From Mycobacterium sp. MFM001 (lineage in GTDB: Bacteria; Actinomycetota; Actinomycetes; Mycobacteriales; Mycobacteriaceae): a DNA stretch of 37,756 bases. The stretch lies in the NCBI RefSeq assembly GCF_003402475.1, contig NZ_BFAB01000022.1, forward strand, positions 1 through 37,756, read 5' to 3'. Position numbers and translations under genes: made by a program. The notes beneath the pieces are model-generated. The model had not been told where the DNA came from, did no database searches, and saw nothing but the letters and a program-made list of their open reading frames with translations. Within the stretch, counting starts at the first letter, position 1. Each line of letters starts with the position of its first letter. Below, piece by piece: positions 24,528-33,381 of this stretch.

Positions 24528-26060
24528 ATGGCTATTAGCTATAGTCGAGCGATGCACGGTCGTACTGTCTGCACCGCAACAGCTTCCGGCTTGGTGGAGG
24601 GCTTTTCCCGAGACGGCGTGACCAGGTGGCGATCTATCCCCTACGCCGAGCCTCCTGTGGGGGCGTTACGCCTAAAAGCCCCTCGGCCAATCAAGCCGTG
24701 GGAGGGAGTCTTGGGCTGTCACCGTTTTCGGTGCTGCGCACCCCAGGCGCGCAAATACACAATGGTTGGCCTGGGCAAATTCCAGCCGATCAGCGAGGAT
24801 TGCTTGACGCTCAACGTCGTCGCACCCGACACCGGATTCGAGCGGGCATTACCTGTGATGCTGTTCATCCATGGCGGTGCGTACTTCCTCGGCAGCTCCG
24901 CGACACCGGTGTACGACGGGGCTTCCTTGGCCCGCAAGGGGTGCGTGTTCGTATCAGTTAACTACCGGTTGGGCGCGCTTGGAGCAGTAGATCTCTCGTC
25001 TCTGTCTACCGACGAGTTCCGCATCGACGACAATCTTTATCTGCGCGATCTGGTCATGGCGCTCCGTTGGGTGCGTGAGAATATCGCAAGCTTCGGCGGC
25101 GACCCCGACGCTGTGACGATATTCGGCGAGAGTGCAGGGGCACACGCAGTGGCGACACTGTTGGCTGTTCCAGCCGCCGAAGAGTTATTCGCTCGGGCCA
25201 TTTCGGAGAGCCCCGCGAGAGGTTTGGTTAGTTCCCGCGAAGAATCCGAGGAGTACGCCAAGAAGTTCGCGACGATTCTGGGAGCTCGGCCGCGAGACGC
25301 CGCTGCAGTTTTGATGACCGCGCCGCCGAGCGACCTGGTGGCGGCACTGGATCATCTGATCACGCAGGAAAGCCGCAACATGCCCGGCGCCTATCCGGTC
25401 GGTCCCACATATGGAACCGATTACCTGCCGCTGGATCCGATGGATGCTTTGCGCTCGGGAAAGGCGCACCGCGTGCCGCTCATGGTGGGTAACAATGCCG
25501 AAGAAGCCAAACTGTTCACTCGGTTCCTGAAACTGCTGCCAACGAACGAACCTAGGATCGAGCTGCTGCTGGCGACGGTGGGATCCGCTGAGCGCGAGCA
25601 AATTACGGCAGCGTACCCCTCGTATCCAAAAGCCGCCGGGTGTATCGAATTAGGGGGGGACTTCACATTCGGATCGATCGTATGGCAGATCGCCGATGCG
25701 CACAGCGCGTACGCTCCGGTGTACGTCTACCGCTACGACTACGCTCCTCGTACGTTGCGATGGTCGGGCCTGGGTGCTACTCATGCCACCGAATTGCTCG
25801 CAGTTTTCGACGTCTACAGAACGCGGTTCGGTCGGCTGCTCAGCGCGGCCGGCGATAGACGTTCGGCGCTGCGCATCACCGAGGAAGTCCAGGCGCGGTG
25901 GTGCGCCTTTGCCAGGACTGGTGCGCCTGGAGCGGGTTGGCCCAATTACACCAGCGCCGACCGGGCGGTGATGATCTTCGACAGGACATCGCGAGTCGAG
26001 TACGACCCGCTCGCTGTTCGTCGGCAGGTGTGGCAGCACTTCGAGGTCAGCCGCCGCTGA
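24528..26060 (+). CDS. Type-B carboxylesterase/lipase (LipT-like)
   Basis: 510 residues from the ATG at 24528; the Met at 24552 is a possible alternative. It is an alpha/beta hydrolase of the carboxylesterase type B family. Visible are SEDCLTLNV (89-97), the oxyanion HGGAY (115-119), the nucleophile elbow GESAG (Ser202), a Glu in GNNAEEAKLF and a His in GATHATELL, completing a Ser-Glu-His triad. Size and layout fit mycobacterial LipT. It has no signal peptide and is probably cytoplasmic. It is convergent with the fadD at 26132. It would split carboxylic esters, possibly those made by the BVMOs in this window. Confidence 0.9.
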   Translation: MAISYSRAMHGRTVCTATASGLVEGFSRDGVTRWRSIPYAEPPVGALRLKAPRPIKPWEGVLGCHRFRCCAPQARKYTMVGLGKFQPISEDCLTLNVVAPDTGFERALPVMLFIHGGAYFLGSSATPVYDGASLARKGCVFVSVNYRLGALGAVDLSSLSTDEFRIDDNLYLRDLVMALRWVRENIASFGGDPDAVTIFGESAGAHAVATLLAVPAAEELFARAISESPARGLVSSREESEEYAKKFATILGARPRDAAAVLMTAPPSDLVAALDHLITQESRNMPGAYPVGPTYGTDYLPLDPMDALRSGKAHRVPLMVGNNAEEAKLFTRFLKLLPTNEPRIELLLATVGSAEREQITAAYPSYPKAAGCIELGGDFTFGSIVWQIADAHSAYAPVYVYRYDYAPRTLRWSGLGATHATELLAVFDVYRTRFGRLLSAAGDRRSALRITEEVQARWCAFARTGAPGAGWPNYTSADRAVMIFDRTSRVEYDPLAVRRQVWQHFEVSRR

Positions 26061-26131
26061 CCGCGATCTGCCTCGCCAACTGCGGCCGGTATGGGAGTCG
26101 TGTAGAGGTAGGCGCTAACGCTAACGGCGGT

Positions 26132-27679
26132 TTAACGAACGAATGAACGCCCCTCCCCGCCGAATTGCCGGCGAAGTTCCGTCTTGAGCACCTTGCCGGT
26201 GGCATTGCGCGGCAGCTCGGGAACCACATGCACCCGCGACGGGCATTTGAAGTGGGCGAGGCGTTCTCGGGCATAGTCGATGAGCTCCTCTGCACTCACG
26301 GCGGCATCGTGCCGAAGGGCGACGACGGCCACCGGAGTTTCGCCCCAACGCGGATGCGGCACACCGACAACCGCGACCTCCCGCACGGCAGCGTGACGGT
26401 AGAGGACCTGCTCCACCTCGATCGGGTAGACGTTCTCGCCGCCGCTGATGATCATGTCTTTCTTGCGGTCCACCAGCGTGATGAAACCTTCTCGGTCGAT
26501 CCGGCCCAAGTCGCCGGTATGGAACCAGCCGCCACGGAAAGCTTCCGCTGTCGCCTCCGGGAGACCCCAGTAGCCTGCGAATACGTTCGGGCCGCGCACC
26601 ACCAACTCCCCTACCTCATCGACAGGGACCTCGCGGTCGGCGTCGTCGACGATGCGAGCTTCGACGTGGAAAGCCGTGCGACCGATCGATCCGGCCTTCT
26701 CCTTGACGTGGTCGGCATCCAGGAACGAGACGATGGGCGCCGTCTCGGTCATTCCGAACCCCTCTTGAAACGGCAGACCGCGTGCCTGGAAGAATTCGAT
26801 GACCGTCAACGGGCACGGCGCGCCACCTGCAGCCGCCAGTTCGAGCGACGACAGGTCGTAGTCGTCGAATCCGGCGAAATTCATCAGCGCAGCCCACATC
26901 GCGGGGACCATGAATTGCACCGTCGCACGCTCTTGGGCCATCATCGCCAGCGTCTGTCGCGGATCGAAGGACGGCAGCAGAACGCTGCACCCGCCGACAT
27001 GCAACAGCGCCAGTGTGTGCACTCCCAGCCCCCCGATGTGGAACATCGGAGCCACGGCGACGGTCACGTCCGTCTCACGCAGCCCGCGCCCGATCGTCAG
27101 CGCGTTCATGACATTCCACAAATGGTTGTCGTGGGTAAGCATCGCACCTTTGGGCCGCCCCGTAGTCCCGGACGTATACATCAGATTTGCGATGTCATGG
27201 CCGGCCACGTCGCCGCCCACAGCCGTGGGCGTTTCACTGTTCACGACGTCGTCGTAGGAAAGCTCGCCGGCGAGGCACTCACCGCCGACGGCCACCTGGT
27301 GGCGGAACCGCACCCCATCCTCTGCTACCGCGGCACGGGCCAGCGGGGCCAACGGGGCGGAGTAGACGAGGACGTCTGCACCCGAGTCGGCCAGCTGGTA
27401 AGCCACCTCCGCGGGCGCCAGTCGCACGTTCATGGGCACGAAGATCGCGCCCAGTTTCGCGGCCGCCAGCATCGTTTCGATGAACGCGGGACTGTTGATC
27501 AAAAGACCGCCAACCCTGTCGCCCTTGCGCACGCCGAGCGCTCGCAGGGCACGCGCAAGCCGGTTGGTCCGTTCATCGAGCTCGGTGAAGGTGATTCGGC
27601 GGTCGCCGGCAACCAGGGCGGTGCGGTCGCCGGATAGGAAGGCCCGCCTCGTCGCCCAACTGCCGATGCCTCGGTCCAT
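26132..27679 (-). CDS. fadD: Acyl-CoA synthetase (FadD-type)
   Basis: 515 residues from an ATG with AAGGAG five bases upstream. An ANL-superfamily adenylating enzyme: it activates a carboxylic acid with ATP and joins it to CoA. Motifs: P-loop YTSGTTGRPKG (about 168-178), GFGMTE in the middle, GYWGLPEAT with GWFHTGDLG, DRKKDMIISGGENVYP at the hinge, and the catalytic Lys in NATGKVLK near the end. It lies 64 bp after fadE on the same strand, so the pair forms an operon. Substrate specificity (fatty, branched or aromatic acid) cannot be read from these motifs. Confidence 0.93.
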   Translation of the reverse strand: MDRGIGSWATRRAFLSGDRTALVAGDRRITFTELDERTNRLARALRALGVRKGDRVGGLLINSPAFIETMLAAAKLGAIFVPMNVRLAPAEVAYQLADSGADVLVYSAPLAPLARAAVAEDGVRFRHQVAVGGECLAGELSYDDVVNSETPTAVGGDVAGHDIANLMYTSGTTGRPKGAMLTHDNHLWNVMNALTIGRGLRETDVTVAVAPMFHIGGLGVHTLALLHVGGCSVLLPSFDPRQTLAMMAQERATVQFMVPAMWAALMNFAGFDDYDLSSLELAAAGGAPCPLTVIEFFQARGLPFQEGFGMTETAPIVSFLDADHVKEKAGSIGRTAFHVEARIVDDADREVPVDEVGELVVRGPNVFAGYWGLPEATAEAFRGGWFHTGDLGRIDREGFITLVDRKKDMIISGGENVYPIEVEQVLYRHAAVREVAVVGVPHPRWGETPVAVVALRHDAAVSAEELIDYARERLAHFKCPSRVHVVPELPRNATGKVLKTELRRQFGGEGRSFVR

Positions 27680-27743
27680 GTCAACTCCTTGGGAGCCGTG
27701 TTCGCCCAGACGCGTCGTCGTGAGCCGATTCAGTGCAGAAGAG

Positions 27744-28943
27744 CTACAAGCCGATGCGCTTGGCGATGATCTCGTTCATGATCTCGTTGGTGCCACCGCC
27801 TATTCCGAGAATGCGGCAATCTCGGTAATGCCGTTCGACTTCGGACTCACGCATGTAGCCCATCCCACCAAAGATTTGAACCGCCTCGTTGACCACATGG
27901 TCGCACGCATACACGGCGGTGTTTTTGGCCATCGACACCTCGGTGACGACATCCTCCCCGGCCAGCCACCGTTGCATCACGGCGCGGGTGTATGTGCGGG
28001 CGACATCGACCTGTCGGGCCATTTCCGCGAGCTTATGCCGGATGACCTGACGTGCCGTCAGGGGTTTGCCGAAAGTCTCGCGCTCGCGCGCCCAACCCTT
28101 GGCCAAGGTGAGCGCGCGTTCTGCGGTGGCGTATGCCTGCACGGCAATGCCGAGCCGTTCCGACTGAAACTGCTGCATGATCTGAACGAATCCGCTGTTC
28201 TCGGCGCCGACCAGGTTGGCAGCGGGGACACGAACGTCGATGAATGACAGTTCTGCGGTGTCGCTGCAGCGCCATCCCATCTTGTCCAGCCGACGAGATA
28301 CCTCGAAGCCCGGCGTGCCCTTGTCGATCACCAGCAGGGAGACTCCCCCGTAGCCGGGTCCTCCGGTTCGCACCGCGGTAGTCACGAAGTCGGCGCGGAC
28401 ACCGCTGGTGATGAACGTCTTGGCGCCGTTGACCACATACGTGTCGCCGTCGCGGACCGCTCGTGTGCGTAAGTTGGCCACGTCCGAACCCGCTCCCGGC
28501 TCGGTGACTGCCAGCGATCCGATCATTTCCCCGGCCAGGGTGGGACGGACGTAGCGGTCGATCAAGGCATCGGAGCCGTTCGTAGCGATGTGCGGCACAG
28601 CAATACCGTGGGTGAACAGTGCGGCGCACACGCCGGTGGACCCGCCGCTCGCCAGAATGGCTTCGCTCACCAGCGCCGAATCGATTGCATCACCGCCGCT
28701 GCCTCCCACCTGCTCGGAAAATCCGACCCCGAGAAGTCCCACATCGGCAGCCTTGCGGTGCAACTCCCGCGGGACTTCACCCACCCGCTCCCATTCCGTC
28801 ACCTTCGGTGCGATCTCTCGTGCGACGAAAGAGCGCGCCAACTGGCTCAGTGCTTGCCGCTCCGGCGTGGTCCACGGATCGTTGGGCATGGCGCAGGGTC
28901 CCGCCTCGCCTATGCGGCTGTGGGCTGCTTCAGTACCCGTCAT
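27744..28943 (-). CDS. fadE: Acyl-CoA dehydrogenase (FadE-type)
   Basis: 399 residues from an ATG with GGGAG six bases upstream. The three-part ACAD layout is clear: helical N-domain (SQLARSFVAREIAPKV), FAD/beta domain (SLAVTEPGAGSDVANLRTRA, TYVVNGAKTFITSG) and C-terminal helices (AVQIFGGMGYMRESEVERHYRD, GIGGGTNEIMNEIIAKRIGL). The usual MCAD-type catalytic Glu just before GTxxI is Gly here. SERLGIA may supply the base, as in the isovaleryl/long-chain branch (inference). It catalyses the first oxidation step of beta-oxidation and is cotranscribed with the fadD downstream. Confidence 0.92.
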   Translation of the reverse strand: MTGTEAAHSRIGEAGPCAMPNDPWTTPERQALSQLARSFVAREIAPKVTEWERVGEVPRELHRKAADVGLLGVGFSEQVGGSGGDAIDSALVSEAILASGGSTGVCAALFTHGIAVPHIATNGSDALIDRYVRPTLAGEMIGSLAVTEPGAGSDVANLRTRAVRDGDTYVVNGAKTFITSGVRADFVTTAVRTGGPGYGGVSLLVIDKGTPGFEVSRRLDKMGWRCSDTAELSFIDVRVPAANLVGAENSGFVQIMQQFQSERLGIAVQAYATAERALTLAKGWARERETFGKPLTARQVIRHKLAEMARQVDVARTYTRAVMQRWLAGEDVVTEVSMAKNTAVYACDHVVNEAVQIFGGMGYMRESEVERHYRDCRILGIGGGTNEIMNEIIAKRIGL

Positions 28944-29192
28944 GATGACTCCCGATAGATTGGGGTTGGCAATCGAACAGCGGCGTCACGCGCGCAAACT
29001 GGCATCTTGATGACCTTGTCAGAGCGGGTGGCTCGGGCAGCTTCGCGCGACGGGACGATGTGCCGCCAAGATCTCGCAAGCCCGTCCTTCCTCCGCACAT
29101 CACGACCGAACGACCGCGACTTAGGCCAGCGCAACGCTACGGCGTAACGTGCAAGTGCTTCTGCGCGCCCAAGCAGCTGAAGCCGAAGCCAT

Positions 29193-29212
29193 AAGTTACT
29201 CGCCGATAACGT
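29193..29212. promoter_or_regulatory. Operator candidate, copy 1 of a shared motif
   Basis: AAGTTACTCGCCGATAACGT. Its arms (AAGTTA / TAACGT) pair at five of six positions. It matches the site at 31450-31469 at 16 of 20 positions, including an identical CGATAACGT core half. Confidence 0.5.
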
Positions 29213-29402
29213 TACGTCCAAGGCCCAAGGACGTGCAATATACCGTAGTCACATGGTCCATCACCGGTGGCCATACCGCGCTTGGCCGCAACGCGCGCGC
29301 GGGACGATGGTCGGCGAAGGTACCGCGGGCCGTCGCTCCGGCCGGCTGTGGAACCGGACGTGGCAATTTGTGCATTTGGTGACGGCCAGTGGGTACCGTG
29401 AA

Positions 29403-29424
29403 GGTCTGTTAACGTTCGTAGACC
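29403..29424. promoter_or_regulatory. Imperfect 22-bp palindrome 63 bp upstream of the TetR start
   Basis: Outer arms GGTCT and AGACC enclose a central AACGTT, with symmetry at 16 of 22 positions. The placement suits an autoregulatory operator for the TetR protein at 29488. Confidence 0.45.
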
Positions 29425-29487
29425 GCTCGGAACGGGCCGCTCCAAACGTAAAGTGTTTCTGCTTCGACTGCGAAAGGATCATCGACT

Positions 29488-30111
29488 GTGACCGACACAG
29501 TCACCGTCGGCCGCAGGCGGGGAGGCCGGCGTCGAGAGCGGATTCTGGCCGCGGCTGCTGAATTGATCGCAGACCGCGGCTACCACGCGGTGTCAATTGC
29601 CGATATCGGCGTGTCGGCCGGAGTGGTAGGGCCGGCGATCTACCGGCACTTTGACAGTAAGGGCGACTTGCTGGCCGCACTGTTCGAACAAGTGATTGAC
29701 ACACTGCTGCAGCGGGCTTCGGCAATCGTCGAACAGAGCCGAGATGACCGCGCCGCGCTGACCGCCTTGGTGGCCGACCACGTTGCCCTGGTGATGGAGC
29801 AACGAGAGCTCGCCATCGTGTACTACCGAGAAGTCCACAATCTGGCCGACCATCGACGCAGTCGGCTCCGCCGCAAGCAGCGTCTCTACCTTGAAGAGTG
29901 GGTGCACGTTTTAGGCGAGCTGCGCCCGGAGCTGGACGAAACGGAGTTGCGCGCGGTTGTCCACGGCGCGATCGGTGCCATTCAATCCACGTTGCAATAC
30001 CGCGAAACCGGCATGCCTCCCGAGCGCGTCTCCATGCTGCTTGCGCGGATGGGGCACGCTGTTCTCGGCGTCCCACCGTCCACGTCACAAGCCGCGGGTG
30101 GGCCAAGCTAG
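29488..30111 (+). CDS. TetR-family regulator of the acyl-CoA cluster
   Basis: 207 residues from a GTG with AAAGGA nine bases upstream. Basic N-terminus (VGRRRGGRRRERIL), then a TetR helix-turn-helix (about 16-62: AAAELIADRGYHAVSIADIGVSAGVVGPAIYRHFDSKGDLL). A helical ligand domain follows. Its size and neighbours (fadE-fadD divergent, enoyl-CoA hydratase convergent) fit a regulator of fatty-acid-like catabolism that senses an acyl-CoA. The palindromes at 29193, 29403 and 31450 are candidate binding sites. Confidence 0.9.
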   Translation: MTDTVTVGRRRGGRRRERILAAAAELIADRGYHAVSIADIGVSAGVVGPAIYRHFDSKGDLLAALFEQVIDTLLQRASAIVEQSRDDRAALTALVADHVALVMEQRELAIVYYREVHNLADHRRSRLRRKQRLYLEEWVHVLGELRPELDETELRAVVHGAIGAIQSTLQYRETGMPPERVSMLLARMGHAVLGVPPSTSQAAGGPS

Positions 30112-30293
30112 GCATGTCATCGCCGCACCGAGCTTAAGAGATTAGGCGAACTCCTCAGGAGTGCTACAGCAGGCGATTAGCTCAGCACAGAGTGCTTTGA
30201 CTCGCCGAGGTGCCCCCACCACCGGCATGCCGCCAGGGTCGGCGATCCCGGCCGCGGGATCTGAGCACGAGCCGTCGCCGACATCACACACGC

Positions 30294-31058
30294 TCAGCGT
30301 CCCCTCCATACCGGCGCCCGCTTCTCCCGGAAGGCGCGCGGACCTTCTTGCGCGTCCGCGGAGTGGTACACGGGTTCCCAGATCTGCTCAGCCAGCGTGT
30401 ATGCGTCCTCAAGGCGATGCCGCGCCGACAAATACGCAGTCTGTTTGGCGGCCAGCACCGACAGTGGAGCGTTGCCAGCGATCAGCCTGCCCAGCTCCTG
30501 TGCCCGATCCCTGAGCCGATCCGCGGACACCACCTCGTTAATGAGACCCACGTCGAAGGCCCGGGCCGCGCTGATCGGTTCGCCGGTGAGCAGGATCTGC
30601 AAAGCGATCCTCGGCGGAACCAGCCACGACAGCGGCGCCGCCCAGGGTGCTCCGCGGCCCACCTTGACTTCGGTGATCGCGAACGTCGCATGCTCGGCCG
30701 CCACCACCAGGTCGCACTGCTGTGCGAGGAGAAACCCGCCAGCGAATGCGACACCGTTGACCGCCGCGATGGTCGGTTTAGAGATCTCGATGTTACGCCC
30801 GAACTGCGGCGCGAAATCCGGCGGCGGAACCGTCAGCGCCTGTTGCGCCATCTCCTTGAGGTCCCCACCGGCGCAGAACGCCTCCTCGCCCGCGCCGGTC
30901 ACGACCAGCACACGTGCGTCAGCGTCCTGGTTGAACCGTCGTGCACCATCCCACAAACCTTGCCGCACGGCGGCGCTGAGCGCGTTACGAGACTCAGGCC
31001 GGTTGATGGTCAACCACGCGACGCCATCGATGACGTCGTAAGGTACCGGATCATTCAT
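30294..31058 (-). CDS. Enoyl-CoA hydratase/isomerase family (crotonase) protein
   Basis: 254 residues from the ATG at 31058, chosen for the strong GGGAGGA just upstream; the open frame extends further. Crotonase fold: AFCAGGDLKEM (about 60-70) and GVAFAGGFLLAQQCDLVVA (102-120) form the oxyanion hole. Of the two catalytic glutamates of classical hydratases, the first (GGGCE) is replaced (AGGFL), while the second seems kept (ITEVKVGRG, Glu130). It may therefore be an isomerase, hydrolase or modified hydratase. It is divergent from the fadD at 31538 and likely serves beta-oxidation of the same substrate. Confidence 0.88.
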   Translation of the reverse strand: MNDPVPYDVIDGVAWLTINRPESRNALSAAVRQGLWDGARRFNQDADARVLVVTGAGEEAFCAGGDLKEMAQQALTVPPPDFAPQFGRNIEISKPTIAAVNGVAFAGGFLLAQQCDLVVAAEHATFAITEVKVGRGAPWAAPLSWLVPPRIALQILLTGEPISAARAFDVGLINEVVSADRLRDRAQELGRLIAGNAPLSVLAAKQTAYLSARHRLEDAYTLAEQIWEPVYHSADAQEGPRAFREKRAPVWRGR

Positions 31059-31537
31059 GGGGTCCTCCCACGTCTTCTGGGGCCACTGTCTCCCTCGACG
31101 GTCTCCATCGACGATGCCCTGTCCCATCTGTGTCGGACTGACCGCCGCGAGGAGCACATCTTCTCCGACCGTGGGGGTGTGGGCTGCCGACGGGATGCTT
31201 CTTCATCCAGCGCCTCCCGACACCGCGTACTGCTTGCCTCTCTGCTGCATATCAATTGCGTGTCGAGGACTTGAGTAGTCGACTTGGTTGTGATCAGTGG
31301 CGAAGCCAGTTCCGTAGCGAGAGTCGGATGTCAGCGACGGCGATTCACGGTTGTTGACTGATGAGATGTGATGCCGAATCTGCGGGTGGACGGTGGTGTT
31401 CTCAGGTGTCGACCCGGAAAAGCAGTGTACTACTACCATCGATGCCAGTACGTTAATAGGCGATAACGTAAGGGCGCGCAGCGCCATCGGGTATGTCATT
31501 GCAGGCTCGCACCGGCGAGCGGCTAGGAGGAAATGCA
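31059..31537. promoter_or_regulatory. Divergent control region between the hydratase and fadD genes
   Basis: 479 bp, no supported gene. It contains the palindrome at 31449-31470 and the ribosome site AGGAGGAAATGCA before the fadD start. It should carry both promoters. Confidence 0.5.
31449..31470. promoter_or_regulatory. Operator candidate, copy 2 of a shared motif
   Basis: TACGTTA and TAACGTA are perfect 7-bp inverted arms separated by 8 bp. The central 20 bases match 29193-29212 at 16 positions. It lies 68 bp before the fadD start, a good place for a repressor. Confidence 0.6.
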
Positions 31538-33091
31538 ATGTACCTCACCCAGGGCTTGCACAGGGCGTTGCAACAGCACCCGGACCGCCTCGCCACCATC
31601 GACGGGGATCGAACACGGACCTATGCGGAGTCCGCGCGGCGAATCGCAAAGTTAGCGAGTGCATTACGGCTGATTGGCGTCAACCGGGGAGACCGCGTCG
31701 GCATGCTTGCGCTCAACTCCGACCGGTACCACGAGTACCTGCTGGCGGTGCCTTGGGCGGACGCCGTACTGAATCCGATCAACATCCGATGGAGCCCTGC
31801 GGAGATCAGCTACGCCCTGCGCGACTCCCAAACCGACGTGCTGTTCGTAGATGACGCCTTCAGTCTAGCTGTACCGGCGCTTCGGGCCTCATATCCTGAC
31901 CTGCGCATTGTCGTTCACTGCGGCAACGCCCCGAACCCGGAGGGGACGTACTCCTATGAGGAACTCATCGCCAGCGGCGAAGCTGTCGATGACGTGCGGC
32001 GCAGCGGCGATCAATTGGCCGGCGTGTTCTACACCGGCGGCACCACGGGTCTGCCCAAGGGCGTGATGCTCAGCCACGCCAACCTGATGACGTCCGTGCT
32101 GGGAATGCTCAGCGTGGGAAGCTTTCTCAGTTCGGAGGGTCGACTGCTTCACGTCGCGCCGTTGTTCCATCTCGCGGACTTGGCCGCCTGGGCGGGGCAG
32201 ACCACCCTTGGCGGAACCCACGTGATGCTCTCGACTTTTGATCCGACTGCCATCCTTCAAACGATCGAACGCCAGCAAGTCACCGACGTCCTTTTGGTGC
32301 CGACCATGCTGCAGATGGTCGTCGACCACCCGACCGTCGGAGAATACGACCTTGCCAGCCTCCAAAACGTGATGTACGGCGCATCGCCGATCTCTGAGGC
32401 GGTGCTGTCACGTGCGATGAAGACCATGGGCTCGGCGCGATTCATGCAGGGCTATGGCATGACAGAACTGTCCCCGCTGGCCACGGTCCTGCGTCCTGAG
32501 GACCACGATCATCCGGAACTACTGCGTTCGGCCGGCCGCGCCGCGCCCTGTGCCGAAGTCAAGATCTTCGACGCCAACGATCAAGAGGTGCCGCCGGGTC
32601 ATACCGGTGAAATTGTCGCGCGCGGCGGCAACGTGATGCTCGGGTACTGGAATAAGCCCGAGGAGACCGCGATCGCGCTGCGGAACGGGTGGATGCATAC
32701 CGGTGATGTCGGTTACCTGGACGAGCGAGGTTATGTGTTCGTCGTCGACCGCCTCAAGGACATGATCATTTCGGGTGGCGAGAACGTCTACTCGACCGAA
32801 GTCGAGAACGCTCTTTGCAGGCACCCGGCGGTGTCGGTGTGCGCGGTCATCGGCGTCCCCGACGAAACCTGGGGCGAACGCGTTCACGCGGTCGTCGTCT
32901 TGGCCGAGAACTCCTCGGTGACAGCCGAGGAGTTGAAGGATTTCTGCAAGACCCAGATCGCGGGATACAAGGCGCCCCGTACGGCCTCGTTCGTCGATGC
33001 GCTTCCACTCTCGGGTGCTGGAAAGGTGCTTAAACGCGAACTCCGCAAACAGTTCTGCGAAGATTGCCCCAGCACTGAGCGAGGTCGATAG
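31538..33091 (+). CDS. fadD: Acyl-CoA synthetase (FadD-type), second copy
   Basis: 518... residues 1-517 are counted from the ATG at 31538, which has AGGAGGAAATGCA directly upstream. ANL enzyme: P-loop YTGGTTGLPKG (165-175), GYGMTELSPL, GYWNKPEETA with GWMHTGDVGYLDE, hinge DRLKDMIISGGENVYS and the catalytic Lys in SGAGKVLK. It activates a carboxylic acid to its CoA thioester. It is similar in layout to the fadD at 26132 but clearly a different protein, so the cluster may handle two acids or two stages. It is followed on the same strand by a BVMO-type gene 290 bp later. Confidence 0.93.
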   Translation: MYLTQGLHRALQQHPDRLATIDGDRTRTYAESARRIAKLASALRLIGVNRGDRVGMLALNSDRYHEYLLAVPWADAVLNPINIRWSPAEISYALRDSQTDVLFVDDAFSLAVPALRASYPDLRIVVHCGNAPNPEGTYSYEELIASGEAVDDVRRSGDQLAGVFYTGGTTGLPKGVMLSHANLMTSVLGMLSVGSFLSSEGRLLHVAPLFHLADLAAWAGQTTLGGTHVMLSTFDPTAILQTIERQQVTDVLLVPTMLQMVVDHPTVGEYDLASLQNVMYGASPISEAVLSRAMKTMGSARFMQGYGMTELSPLATVLRPEDHDHPELLRSAGRAAPCAEVKIFDANDQEVPPGHTGEIVARGGNVMLGYWNKPEETAIALRNGWMHTGDVGYLDERGYVFVVDRLKDMIISGGENVYSTEVENALCRHPAVSVCAVIGVPDETWGERVHAVVVLAENSSVTAEELKDFCKTQIAGYKAPRTASFVDALPLSGAGKVLKRELRKQFCEDCPSTERGR

Positions 33092-33381
33092 GTGCCCGTG
33101 CGGCGTGGGCCCCGCCCACCGACGCGGCGGCATCCGCGGCATTCACTCCCTCGCGACTTCTCCGGGTGGCGGGAGCCGATCAGCGTGGCCGGCCCAGAAT
33201 TGCCTTACAGGCACCAGTTCGGTGGCCGCTGCCGGGCCGCCGCCCTCCGCCGCCTCACCGAGTCGGCCGCACCGCCTCGGGCCACGTCCCCAGAAACGGA
33301 CCCGTCTGCGCACTCAGCGGCGCGTCGCCGCGGTGATCGGCCGGGCGTAGCGGAACTGGCACTTCGGATTGGGTGGTGAAG

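Larger units (their letters stand above)
28944..29487. promoter_or_regulatory. Divergent control region between fadE and the TetR gene
   Basis: 544 bp without a convincing gene. It holds two palindromes described separately (29193-29212 and 29403-29424), plus an extra half-site-like GGCGTAACGT at 29141-29150. This is the expected control region for both neighbours. Confidence 0.5.

Noticed and set aside
26165..27637. Plus-strand open frame of 490 codons
   Set aside because: Antisense to fadD, whose motifs are complete.
30210..31274. Plus-strand open frame of 354 codons
   Set aside because: Antisense to the crotonase gene; composition is that of a shadow frame.
33092..33381. 95-codon plus-strand frame after the second fadD
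   Set aside because: Starts at GTG right after the stop, but is arginine- and proline-rich with no recognisable motif; kept as non-coding.
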